Shown here piece after piece: positions 39,798-50,310 of a DNA stretch of 64,000 bases. This DNA comes from Hetaerina americana (taxonomy: Eukaryota; Arthropoda; Insecta; Odonata; Calopterygidae). Position 1 is the stretch's first letter. Each line of letters starts with the position of its first letter. The notes under the pieces are model-generated. The model saw only the letters and a program-made list of their open reading frames with translations. It did not search any database and was not told the origin of the DNA. The translations under genes were made by a program, and so were the position numbers. Location of the stretch: the NCBI GenBank assembly GCA_022747635.1, contig JAKTNV010000009.1:63341177-63405176 (forward strand), written 5' to 3'.

Positions 39798-39820
39798 ATA
39801 TTATTATTATTATTATTATT
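39798..39820 (-). repeat. (AAT)n tail of the LINE
   Basis: Seven to eight ATT units on the plus strand, that is AAT units at the 3' end of the minus-strand LINE. Confidence 0.85.
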
Positions 39821-40043
39821 AAAAATACACATGTGCTGATAGACATTGTCAGGTGGCACACAAGTCCCAAATAATTCCAAAAGATAATACATAAAACTAG
39901 ACTTCAAAACACAAATCTCTTTAACAAAACAAGTGAATCCCCATCCCATTTACAACCATTTATCAGCAAGAAAAAAAAAGAAAAATTAAAAAAAAAATTA
40001 AGCTATTACATATAATACCATACACCACACATCAATCAAATTA

Positions 40044-41345
40044 TTACATATATGCCTTACATCTATTCTTAAAAGTATACACTCTGTTAGGAAAGGGCTC
40101 GAATATTTTTGCAGGTAAAGTGTTCCACTCAACAATTGTTCTATTTAGAAAAGAAAATTTTTTTTTTATTTGTTCTCTGTCCCCGGCATTTTATCTTAAA
40201 TTTGTGATCATTTCTGCCTATAAAATTTGGGTTCCCCGCCTCTTTCCTAAGATCTGCCCAAGCTTTCTCCCCCTTCAAAATTCGGAACATTCCACAAAGT
40301 CTGCTTACTTTTCTTCTAGATTCTAGAGGTTCCCAGCCCAGCGTTTCTAGCATGTCAGACACACTCTCCATCCTCCCATGCTTCCCCAGTACATATCGGG
40401 CAGCCTTTCTTTGCACCTTTTCCAGTTTTTTAATATGACCTTCTTCATGAGGGTCCCATACAAGAGAAGCGTACTCTACAATTGGCCTTACTAGGGTCTG
40501 ATAAGCCTTCTCCTTGGTTGCTCTAACACTCCCTTTGAGGTTTCTCATTACCCAATGAAGAGTTTTGAAAGCTTTCTTATAGATGCACTCCACATTTAGC
40601 CCCCACCCTAAGTCCTTAGTTAAATATACACCTAAGTATTTGACAGTATCACTTCTAGGAATGACATTTTCTGAGAATTTATATTCCCTATTGTTTCCAA
40701 TTACCTTATTGCTAAAAGTGATTGATTTGCATTTGTTAACATTAATATCCATCCCATTTTTTGTCACCCAATCTGCCATTTTATTAATGTCCCTTTGAAG
40801 TTTGTCACGGTCTCTGTCATTTTCGACTTTCCTGTAGATAATACAGTCGTCAGCAAAAAGTCTTATCTGAGAATTAATATTTATTGGGAGATCATTTATA
40901 TATATTAAAAACAAGAGCGGGCCAAGTACGCTTCCTTGTGGGACTCCCGATGTTACCCTTGCTTTTTCAGAATACACTTCTCCTAATTTGACCCTTTGTG
41001 TTCGACCTTCCATGAAATTTCTGACCCAAGAGATTACTCTTCCATCTGTGTGTAGTGGCAATTGGCCCATCTTAAGCATTAAGAGATCGTGGTCAACTTT
41101 GTCAAAGGCTTTTGACAGGACGACTATTATAGCATCCACCTCTATTCCCGCATCCATAGAGTCGAACATTTCTTGGCAGAACCCTAATAGCTGAGTTTCG
41201 CAAGAGTGCCCTTTTCTAAAACCGTATTGGCGACTATACAACCAATTCTCACTCTCCCACAAGTCCCAGAGATAATCAGCCATTATCTTTTCTAATAGCT
41301 TGCATACAACTGATGTCAAGCTTACCGGTCTATAATTATCAACTA
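40044..41345 (-). pseudogene. LINE ORF2, reverse transcriptase C-terminal part
   Basis: Reverse transcriptase core downstream of the nested insertion. It starts DNYRPVSLTS at about 41343, then YGFRKGHSCE, AFDKVDHDLL, SGVPQGSVLGP and the catalytic FADD (about 40857-40846). The thumb region and a C-terminal stretch around YASLVWDPHEEGHIKKLE follow. The frame closes at 40141, but this is a frameshift: past the T10 run at 40158-40167 another frame continues with NRTIVEWNTLPAKIFEPFPN and ends at TAA (40044-40046), as expected for this family. In motif A the conserved first aspartate of DLSKAFD is valine (codon at 41119-41121, GTC where GAC is expected), so the enzyme would be inactive even without the breaks. 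Confidence 0.92.
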
Positions 41346-41593
41346 CATCTACATAATACCCCGCAAGCCGCCGCAAGGGCGTGTGGCGGGGGGTGTTAGG
41401 TCACCAACCGTAAAAAAGAAAAATACCACATGCAAAAAAAAAACAACACGGAAAATTACACCCACAGCAGCGCACACACTCATGCAAAAATCCCTTCATC
41501 CAATACTCATGCAAACACATATACCGCAAAACAACTAAAAAACTGCACCCCATGATGCAGCACGAAAGACATTCTACAACACGGAAGCCAGGA
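41346..41593 (-). mobile_element. nested insertion in the LINE RT gene
   Basis: A 248-bp segment foreign to the RT reading frame, flanked by the 5-bp direct repeat AACTA (41341-41345 and 41594-41598). Insert plus duplicated bases total 253, which explains the one-base frame offset between the two RT halves. On the minus strand it starts TCCTGGCTTCC and ends with a GC-rich block (CCACACGCCCTTGCGGCGGC) followed by GTATTATGTAGATG. That resembles the 3' end of a non-LTR element or SINE with an ATGTAG-type tail. The orientation is inferred from that tail; the family is unknown to me. Confidence 0.85.
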
Positions 41594-41598
41594 AACTA

Positions 41599-42295
41599 GT
41601 GCCTTATCTCCTCCTTTGAAAATTGGCGTAACATATGCCTCCTTCCAATCATTTGGCAGGGCATTATTGTTTAAGGTAACATTGAATAAATGATTTATAT
41701 AATTTGAAACTACACTACCGCCCAATTTAAGCAAGTCAATTGAGATACCATCTGGCCCTTTTGATTTATTTGCCCTCATTTTCATAATTTTTTTATAAAT
41801 TTCTGCGCTCGTCGTTTTAATACTTTTGGTATTTAATATTTTTTCGCCTCCTTGTTGACTCAGAGATGAATCTACAGGATCCTTTTTATTTACCATAACC
41901 TTAAATACACTTGCATACCAATTGTTAAACGTATTAGCCTTTTCCTTATCATCAACGATTAGTGTCCCATCCTCTTTTTTTAAAGCTGTTATGTTTTCCC
42001 TGTCGTCTTTCCTCCTCCGGAGGTACTTGTAAAATTTATTTCCATTATCTATCCCGATTATTTTCTGTAGAAAACTATCTTTGGCTATTTTCTTTTCCCT
42101 ATTTAATTCACGAACTAATTTTTTGTAAATTATGAGCCATTCCGAGCTCTCGTTTCGTTTTTTGTGAATCACTCTCAGTTTTTTCTTCAAGGATCTAATT
42201 TTGCGGTTGTAGAACTCTGGATCAGTATTTTCTTTAAGAATTTTTTTCGGGACAAATTTATTTAATCCCTCCTCCATTATCCCCTTAAATGTTTT
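41599..42295 (-). pseudogene. LINE ORF2, linker and reverse transcriptase N-terminal part
   Basis: Continues in the endonuclease frame after the TAG at 42296-42298. A basic linker (SLKKKLRVIHKKRNESSEW) leads to RT N-terminal motifs: KKEDGTLIVDDKEKANTFNN, then MRANKSKGPDGISIDLLK and LPNDWKEAYVTPIFKGGDK. The frame should continue to the NYRP motif but enters the nested insertion; the residues after ALV belong to the insert and stop at 41507. Confidence 0.92.
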
Positions 42296-43132
42296 CTAGA
42301 TTTCTTCTACATTCTGCCCACCACTTACCCATTGCGAATACTTTTCCCTTAAAAAGGTCTGGAACCCTTCCCTATCACCCCGTTTATATTGCCAAACTAT
42401 CTTTTTGTTTACTAGCCCCTTATACTGAGCCCTCTCCCAGTTTAGATACATACGCACAGCTGAATGGTCACTTATTCCCGGAAGGACATCGACTTCCCCT
42501 ACCCACTTTTTCGGTCTCACAAGTATGACGTCGAGGATGTTTCCCCCGCGCGTGGGTTTTTCCACCATCTGTACAAAACCCTCCTCGTTTATAAGACGAC
42601 TAACGATTTCTTGGGCCTTCCCACCCCCCACCGTGACCTCGTCTGCCGACCATTGAATACCTGGAAGGTTCAAGTCCCCCGCTATGAGGGTGTGATCCTC
42701 AGGGTTAGCCGAGCATATGTCTGCTAATACCTCGACTGCGTACATCCCTTCGTTGGGGCTTCTGTACATAGCAACTATTTTAAAAATTTTCCCTCCATTC
42801 CTACCTTTAACATGAACACACATCATCTCACAATCATTTCTTACCCATTCCAATGTACTTATTAGGTTTTTATCTACACATATGAATATCCCCCCTCCAC
42901 GACCATCCCTATCCCTTCTGTAAACTGCCAAATTTTGAGGAAAAATCTCGTTTGACATAATACGATCACTTAGCCACGACTCCGTACCTATCACAATATC
43001 CGGATTACATGCATCAACTAACGTCTCGAAATGGCATACTTTATTTAGAATACTTCGGCAGTTTACCTGCAAAACTACTAAGCCCTTACCTTTCTTTCCT
43101 TCGGTATTGCGAGGTCCACCTCTTGTGCCCAT
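42296..43132 (-). pseudogene. LINE ORF2, AP-like endonuclease part
   Basis: About 278 codons forming an exonuclease/endonuclease/phosphatase-fold domain, which nicks the target DNA to prime reverse transcription. Visible active-site motifs: N24 in NCRSI, E51 in GTESWL, YRRDR followed by GGG (71-81), D153 and N155 in GDLN, and S221-D222-H223 in SDHSAV. All key residues look intact. The ATG at 43132 overlaps the ORF1 stop as TAATG, which supports this start. The reading ends at a single TAG beyond NVEEI; the same frame then runs on into the RT linker, so this is a point nonsense mutation. Confidence 0.92.
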
Positions 43133-43221
43133 TACAGGTTTCCCTGCTCACTGAGCTTTAGTGCGACATTTTTAAACAGATTTGACAAAACCAGGGATCC
43201 CTTCCTGTTTAAATGCACTCC
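43132..43221 (-). pseudogene. LINE ORF1 C-terminal remnant
   Basis: The minus strand reads DGVHLNRKGSLVLSNLFKNV and continues to SEQGNL, then TAA. The D..H arrangement in DGVHLN is the typical C-terminal Asp-His block of SGNH/GDSL-type esterase domains, which are found in ORF1 of CR1- and L2-type LINEs. The rest of ORF1 is missing because the element is 5'-truncated here. The stop overlaps the ORF2 start (TAATG), suggesting translation of ORF2 by termination-reinitiation in intact relatives. Confidence 0.75.
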
Positions 43222-43232
43222 ATCATATATAT
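43222..43232. repeat. candidate target-site duplication at LINE 5' side
   Basis: ATCATATATAT, matching 39768-39778. It abuts the point where ORF1 homology stops. Confidence 0.45.
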
Positions 43233-44029
43233 GAGAGATAGTAAATTAATCATTTAATAAAGTATTGATACATGTATGCTCTATTCCATTCTTGTATTGA
43301 TTTTGAAAAATATTAAAAACCAGTAATCTACTCAAGGTAATGGTCCGCATTCTGTTCTGCGAGGATGCTACTTTTTATATGGTTCAAAATTCGCGATTTT
43401 CTGCACATAATTTACGCCAATATGGCTTCCAACCGGACATATGCTATTTCCGCGCTTCCCATGTTCATTAACTGCCATCCCTTTTGTTGATTGATTGTGT
43501 GAATTACATTCAAACCTAACTGTGTGACAAAAAGCATCTGTTTTCCGCAAATGTAGATGTTTCTATTATGCTACGCAGGAACAAAAATATAATCATCATA
43601 TCGCCTTGATTCTCTTCCTATTTTACGCAATCATTTATTCATACCTAATGAATAATTCCTCCGCAGGTATTTTTTACTCAGACATTATTAATATTCATAA
43701 TTTGTTTTACGTTAGCGGAGCCATGACAGATGCGCTCGGAGAGGTTGACTCAGCAAAAACACTAACTTGAAAATTAGGTTGCGTGTAATTAATTTCTGAG
43801 AATGTGGCGACAAACATAATTAAGCATGGATTCTAAAACGCCAAAACTAAAAAAATACACAGTTCCATAAGTTTTATTGCGACGCAAGTGAATTTTAAAA
43901 CATTCCGAGATGACAAGGAATAATTTAGTATACCAAAAACAAAAGCAATGACGCTACACTTCTCATTTGCCTTTCAGGATTGAAATAACTACAATTTCCA
44001 CAAGCATTGAAACACGACAGGCGCCAAGT
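43233..44029. other. AT-rich stretch, nothing recognised
   Basis: No supported feature. Confidence 0.4.
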
Positions 44030-44810
44030 TATCCGCTGATTTTGTCGACGGAGCTCAAAAGATCTGCCATTCCTTCCTGAGCCGCACCCTCCGCCTCCCT
44101 CTCCATAGGAAGATAGCTAGCTCGTCCACATTCGCTTTGCGACGGCACGAGAAAATAAAACAGCGCAAGTGAACACGGCCCCATTAAAATGCCAAACCGG
44201 GTTATTCCGTAATTGAGAGATGAGTTATTCTATTATTCACGAAGTTATCCGAGCGTGTGTAATATGAAGTGTATTAGTCTTAAAGGGAAAACCAGAGGGA
44301 ACCATGAGAACGGAAGAGTGCATAAGGTTTTAATTAAGATCCAACGCTTGATCACAGAGGCGGGACGCGATGCGAGAGAGATGCAAGCTTTGCTATGACT
44401 CCCCTCTCCGGCCCCGCGCCCGCCTCTCTCTCTCTTCACTCCCGAGGCCACACGTACATTCCCTCCCCGCTCTCTTCCGTTTTAACCCACGATCCCTTCT
44501 TCTTTACTCTGGTAAAAACCTTTTCACCTCGACCCTCTCCTCTTCCCCGACTTTGCCACTTCTTTGTCATCTTTCGCTACATCCTTGCCACCTCCTCTTT
44601 TCCTAAACCCACTCTTCATTTCTCCAAGAAACCTTTTCCTCGGCAAACTTTTCTCCCTTCCAGGATCACACGACAGTGTACGCTTCTTTCACTTGCATTA
44701 CTTTCTCCGACGTTTCTGCTTCGCTTCCTTCTACCACTCAGAATATCATCCTTTCTTCGTCCCGCTGCATCTCCTCCTCTTTGAATTCTCCCACTTTAGT
44801 CGCATCCTAA
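44030..44810. other. GC/pyrimidine-rich island
   Basis: The plus strand is strongly C/T-rich from about 44395 to 44790. Three overlapping plus frames of 78-129 codons (44370-44606, 44395-44784 and 44564-44947) are all open because the composition has few stops. None has a domain. Confidence 0.45.
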
Positions 44811-45903
44811 CGGCGTGGTTTACTTGTAACTGCAAATGTTCCTACACGCTACATTTTGTTTATCTGAAAGATGTGGCAGCTTTAATTTTGAATATTAAAT
44901 TCCTATGGCCAAAACATATGTTAAGTAATTATTATATTTCGTTATGATAAAGGCTTTAAATTTATTCATATTCAAAAATTAATTAAGGATTTTTGACATG
45001 AGATTTGTTTTCATGTTGCATAGAATTAACTTTGTTTTGAAATGTTACTAAATATACCAATTGTATGTAAAACCATTGGTCGAACTCAATTTTTATTTAG
45101 GGTACACGTTAGACGAAAAGATTTCATAGTTTTCATAGTTTGGATTTAAAACAGGAGAAATATTATGAATATTTATACATATACTTGATACTTGCAATAT
45201 ACTTTATATTTATAACTTAAACTGGATAACATCTTTGAAGTTTTATGTATTTGGATGCACTCTTATAATCCCTTATAATGTTAAAACTATAAGGGTTAAC
45301 GAATAGAGAAATGTTAATATTTTAAAGTGCATTCCTTAGTAAACAATTTATGAATGAATTATGGTTAAAAATGAATTATTTGGTTCAAATTTTATATATT
45401 TAATATTTTTGACTCATGTCTTCAATTAATGGCAAAATACTAGGTTTTGGCGCGATCATTTTTTATCTGAAATTTTATATCTGATCAGAAATTTTCTGAG
45501 TCGGAAACTTTTCAGTCCACCCACGTATTATAAAGATCATGGCTGTCAAACAATTCAAATATTTTCCTCAAATCCCCCATTCGTGATGTACTCCCGCATT
45601 AAACAAAATATAAAAATACTATTGTTAATAAGATCTCTAACAAAGTTATGAACTTTTATCACCTTTTTAAGTGAAGCACATGAGAAATTATTGGGACATT
45701 ACTTGTACAATAAATAGAATTTTTTTTTCAAATGATGGTAAAATAATATATGGCAAATACAAAACTAAACCATAAATACAATGCCAATAAAAAAGGACAA
45801 ACAGAGTTTAAAATAACATAATGATTTATTAAAAATATATTCTACATCTACGTTAAAGTATGAAGCTAATCAATGCAACAATTTCAGAGCGTAAAAATCA
45901 TTC
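44811..45903. other. AT-rich stretch, nothing recognised
   Basis: No supported feature. Confidence 0.45.
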
Positions 45904-45975
45904 GCCTTGACTGGGACTCGAACCCAGATCCCTCAATATCCGGTCGAGTGCTTTAGCCACTTAAGCTACCGAGGC
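45904..45975 (-). repeat. tRNA-like SINE head able to form a cloverleaf
   Basis: On the minus strand 72 bases fold as a tRNA. Acceptor GCCTCGG against TCAAGGC (one mismatch, one G-T); D stem GCTT/AAGC; anticodon stem CTCGA/TTGAG with loop CCGGATA; a five-base variable region; T arm CTGGG/CCCAG around TTCGAGT. The A box (TAGCTTAAGTGG) and B box (GGTTCGAGTCC) are intact. Position 33 is C, not the near-universal U. The anticodon position reads GGA (serine), yet the variable arm is short, unlike serine tRNAs. Because related copies exist at 32088-32163 and 12075-12152, sharing sequence outside the tRNA part, I call it a SINE head, not a working tRNA gene. Confidence 0.7.
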
Positions 45976-46135
45976 GTCCTCTTAAACTCTGAAATTTTGG
46001 GGCTTTTAAAGGAACTAGATGTTATGACGAAATACCGTACATACAATGTCACATGCATTCGTAGTCGTGCGCGAGGCGCCACTGTCCACGAGGTTAAAGC
46101 CAACTTTAAACACGTATGGTGTTTTCCCTTTGACA

Positions 46136-46182
46136 AATTCCAAAGAAACTGTTGCGGCATCTCCCGCAGTTTCTTTGGAATT
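46136..46182. repeat. perfect 16-bp inverted repeat (hairpin repeat, copy B)
   Basis: AATTCCAAAGAAACTG (46136-46151) pairs exactly with CAGTTTCTTTGGAATT (46167-46182) around a 15-base loop that includes TTGCGG and CCCG. The inner part is shared with 4069-4096. Confidence 0.85.
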
Positions 46183-49100
46183 ATGAAGCTAATATTTGTG
46201 AATATCGGACTTACACATACTCGAATGTTTTTCATAAAACAGAGTCGTATAAAACTGGAACCATCTTTAAATGATTAAAGGAATCCAAGTATATTCATTT
46301 CGAATGATTTGACACTTAAATGAGTTCCAATGAAACGGGTTGGGCATTATTTTGAAATTAAACCGTCCACTATCAGGGCTCCAGATGTGGGGTTTTTATT
46401 TGCGCATCCCATGTTCCTTAGTCCTCATACACTTAAATGTCCATTTAGCGTGTATATCATGTGCACCTTTAGAGCAATGCTATATCGGTAATGCCTCTGT
46501 GAGGAATCGTACTAGTCCATGGTTTGAATCCCAGCATTAGATTTTTAGTCGAAAATTCCTTATATTTAGTAACCTAGGTTGAAGTATGCAGTAGCGTCCT
46601 CACCATTACACCAATTAATAGTTAACCCGAATACTGCTAATGATAACTTATTTCGTCAGTAATTTTTATATTAAAGAAAAATTTTAATGATATGCCTTCC
46701 TCAGCGCTGTATCAAAAGCTGTTTCCATACCAAAAGTAGCATAGAATATTGCGAACACATATTTCTGACGCATGAAATGAGTAAAAATTATAGACTGTAT
46801 CTCAGGCTATGAATAGACTTCCATTGTATGTACCATAAGCTGTAACGAGAAATATATTAATCTTGGTCTCCATGAAATTGTGAGTAATGTCTTATTGTGA
46901 GTAATTGAGTGAAATCAAAGTAATTTCTGTGAATTGAAAATTGGTTAACCAACGTCAAAACTTTGATATTCAAAACGTCATAACTAAGGTAAACTATTTA
47001 ACTTCAACGCCATTCAAACTACACTAAACTGTTTAACTTCTAGGCCATTCAAATCTTCAATTCTTTAAAAAAAGGTTGATTTGCATAAATATGCACGCAG
47101 CGTTTATTTCTGTTTCCATCATTGCTGCCATATATCACAAATTACTGAATATTTGACGATACACTCAGTTTTTACTCATTCCACTTTTCTAGCAGTAAGA
47201 CTCTTGCCCTAGGCTTCCACTTGAGGGACTTAAAACTTAATTATGGACAAAAAACATTATAGATTTTCGCAATTTCATTATATTTTATAAGCGTATGCAT
47301 ACTCGTACATGAAAGGATCATGATAATCTGATACCTGTACAATTCAGACATTAGCCATTTTCTCCCAATGCGTTTGGGAATGAGAAGTGATGTGCAAGAA
47401 CACTTGCAACGTCATATGAGTACTTCAGTTGACTATAAAATGTGCCTGTTGTTCAATATTTTATGAATTTTTATATTTTAAATATCAAACGGGCAATATT
47501 TACATGAGAAACCATTGAGATCAATATGCAATCAAGCAATATTCAATGTGCAATCAATATTCTTGACACCTTTTGAAATGTACCAATATTTTGCCCTGCT
47601 GCTTCCCTTGGCTCGCCTCCCTATTCAATGTGAAATACCCGCACCTCTCTTTTCTAACCTTCCAACGCCCCATTCAACATCCCTTCAACCCCTATCACCC
47701 CCTTCCTTCTGCTTGGCTCATTTTTCGGAATTTTTACCCCAAGCGAAGGAAAAATGCCGGGAGTGAGTCTAGACGCGGGGAAGAATTTGCGTATATGGCC
47801 GCCATTAAATCATTTCTTCCTACTTCTTAATTTTAAGGCACGGACCAGCATTCCAAATACTTTCGGAACTATGGTAATTTAGGATAACGAGCTCAAGCGG
47901 AAGGAAATGGGAATCCACATTTTTTTTTATATTTGGAAATAAGAAAATGGAAAAAGACCGGGGATGAGATTTTTTCAGGATCCATGCCACACTACCATCT
48001 TTTGAGTCGTTTTCCTTTAAAGACCATGAATATGCCGCTGTCTTCTTATCTTTCCCTTCTTAAGGATAAATATAGTTGATTTTGAGGTGAGAAACTAAGA
48101 AATCTATGCATACAGTAATAATATCGAGGTGAAAATTACATCAGCTCTATTATAAGTGGGATACCCTTGTACTGAGAAACATTAACGGCCACGACAAGTA
48201 CCAGTAGCAGTTACTAGCTTCTCCATTATTCCAGATCTAGTCTTTCTTTAGGGACTAGAATATAAGCGAAAATATTTCATTATAATGTGTGAATAGATTT
48301 CTCAATGTTTCAAAAAAGGTTATTGAATATGGGGTTCTGGTAGTAAGGCGGTTAAAAAATTAGTTTGGTGTACTTGGACTTGGGAAAATGAAAGGGAAAA
48401 TACAATTTCTAATTTTAAAATAAGTTTTAATCCAGCATCTTGCCAAAGACTCCTATAGCAGGCTTTGCAACTCATCACGACTGTGTTAACCAATGCATAG
48501 CTTTTAGGATACTAAGTTTGCCGATTACTTTATTTTTGGGAAGTTACATGAGGTATTGGAAAATATTGGAAGCATGAACATACCTGTATTCACTATTTCA
48601 TTTGTATGAGAAATGAAAATGAGATTTGAGATAATGATAGGCATCGTTCAAGTCATCTTGAGATCTCTAGTAACAATATGAGAGTTTCTAGTTGCGATCA
48701 TTATTCTGCCATTAATGAAATGTAAATAAATTATATATTTTCGGGATTTTAAGCAAAAAAATTACAATTTAATAATTAAAATTATCCTTAATTGAGTTTT
48801 ATTCCAACAACATGATTGCTTTTCAACTATGACTAAATTCTAGGAGAACTTAATTATATTCTTCTTGGGAAGGATAATCAGCTCAAAACTTGATTTTATA
48901 GGCAGGATTACAGTTCAAAGTGTACCAAGACCCAAGATTTCTGACATTCACGCAATCTGGTTTATGTTTCTTTTTCATGTGTCACCTGCGGATTCCCTAA
49001 GAAGATTTCCCACCCTAAAAATCACACAGACTAGCTCTGAGGGTGGCCAGATAAACCATATAGATGGTAACCCATCCAATCCAGCTAGTGCCAAAGCTCT

Positions 49101-49869
49101 ATGGCCCCATCCTCTAAGCTACCAGTACCAGGGCTCAAATAAAGACGAGATTGTTGCAAAAATTAAAAAAAATGCAACACCCCAGTGTAAGCCGAACTAT
49201 CTGTACCGTAGGTCAATGCGAATACGAGGTTTTCTAGAGATTTCATTTTTTTTAAGATTCCTCCAAAGAGACCAGGTCCCTTTGTCAGAAATCCTCCCTT
49301 ACAATATCTAAAGGACTAAAAGAGGACTAAAATTGCAGTGGGGTAAAGAATTACCATCGATTTTTCTTAATATTATTTAATCTAATTTACTTAATAGAAT
49401 TGATTTGTTTAAAATTGTCTCAACGAGGGGTGCAGTTGCCATATAAGATCTGTAAACCAAAATGAAAAAAAAATCATCCTAGTCTGGAAATATCTATATC
49501 GCTGGAGTGCCTACTATAATTATGCACTCAGGCCTAAGCTATCGTACTCTTGTAATTTGAATGATAAGAGTATAATAAAAAAATCATAACAGTTTATAGT
49601 TATTACCTTTTCATTTTTATTTTCTCATTTTTCACTCCTCCACCGCAGGAGATGAATAAAAAATATTGGACCTTCCCATGAGGTTCACGACGTATAGTTT
49701 TAAGAACCGCACTACCTTAGGCCGCAATTCAAGCATTTTTCTGCTCCCTTCATTTCCCCATTTCCCAAGGAAAACTGACTGTCAGACTGTCTTTTTTATT
49801 TGCTACGGGGCCGCTCTTTTGCGTATCCAGCCAAATGCGGGCAGAAGAAAATCGCGCATACCGAGATGA
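46183..49869. other. AT-rich stretch with small relics
   Basis: No gene I can support. A pyrimidine-rich GC patch lies at 47590-47780. A 148-codon plus frame (48865-49311) is the longest here; it contains LRRFPTLKITQ and PSNPASAKALWPHPLSYQYQ, but I recognise no family. Confidence 0.4.
46470..46545 (+). repeat. tRNA-like relic
   Basis: GGTTTGAATCCCAGCATTAG (about 46519-46538) resembles a B box and T arm, preceded by GGTAATGCCTCTGTGAGGAA, which resembles a D arm. No complete cloverleaf is seen. Confidence 0.4.
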
Positions 49870-50310
49870 GCGAGAGGGATGACATTACTAAATCGTCGCC
49901 CAAAAAGTTAGTTCCACCCTCCTCCGTCCCATCCAGTCACCTCCTGCGGAGAGGTGACTGGATGAAAAGGGGTTGAAAACTTTTTTTTAGATTCAGTAAG
50001 TATGGAATGGGCGAAAGGGGATGAAGTTGGGAGTTGGGAGGGGATGAGGAAGAGGCGAGAGAGAGAGAGAAAAAGAGCTACCCACCAACTGACTACGTGA
50101 GAGAGAAATGTATGCGTATAAAAAAGACGGCAGCGGCGCAGAACGGTTAGTCTGGCTCAAAAAGGAGAGAGACCTATATAAGGGAAGGATATAAAAAATA
50201 AATGGAAAGAAGAGCAAAGTTGGGATAGAGGAGGTGAGAACGGAACATGGGAAACAATTGGTATCTGAAAGGAGCTGCAAAAAAGTCATTGGATAGGGAA
50301 AACATCAAAG
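49870..50310. other. Purine-rich island with hairpin
   Basis: GC-richer, G/A-rich plus strand, with a GA-repeat run at about 50056-50075. It contains the hairpin at 49931-49963. Minus-strand frames (49993-50289) are Ser/Leu/Pro-rich with no domain. Confidence 0.4.
49931..49963. repeat. perfect 13-bp inverted repeat, 7-base loop
   Basis: ATCCAGTCACCTC (49931-49943) and GAGGTGACTGGAT (49951-49963) are exact reverse complements around CTGCGGA. Function unknown. Confidence 0.85.

Larger units (their letters stand above)
39779..43221 (-). mobile_element. CR1/L2-like non-LTR retrotransposon, 5'-truncated
   Basis: A LINE on the minus strand, in the order ORF1 tail, endonuclease, reverse transcriptase, 3' UTR and an (AAT)n tail (ATT repeats at 39798-39820 on the plus strand). 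ORF2 runs from 43132 to a likely true stop at 40044-40046. Sequence style (TESWL endonuclease motif, SGVPQGSVLGP, FADD, YASLVWDPH region) and the ORF1 end place it in the CR1/L2 part of the Jockey superfamily; the exact clade needs a tree. The 5' end stops inside ORF1, the usual result of incomplete reverse transcription. Inactivating changes: a TAG at 42296-42298, a nested 248-bp insertion at 41346-41593, an RT motif A substitution and a frameshift at the T10 run 40158-40167. So few defects suggest a fairly young insertion. Confidence 0.93.

Noticed and set aside
39798..39820. ATT repeat as an independent microsatellite
   Set aside because: It sits at the 3' end of the LINE in the orientation expected for its AAT tail.
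44395..44784. 129-codon plus-strand open frame
   Set aside because: Pyrimidine-rich DNA; three overlapping frames are open, and the product is Ser/Leu/Pro/Phe-rich without a domain.
45904..45975. Functional tRNA gene
   Set aside because: C at position 33, an acceptor mismatch, an anticodon inconsistent with the short variable arm, and sister copies with shared flanks all favour a SINE head.
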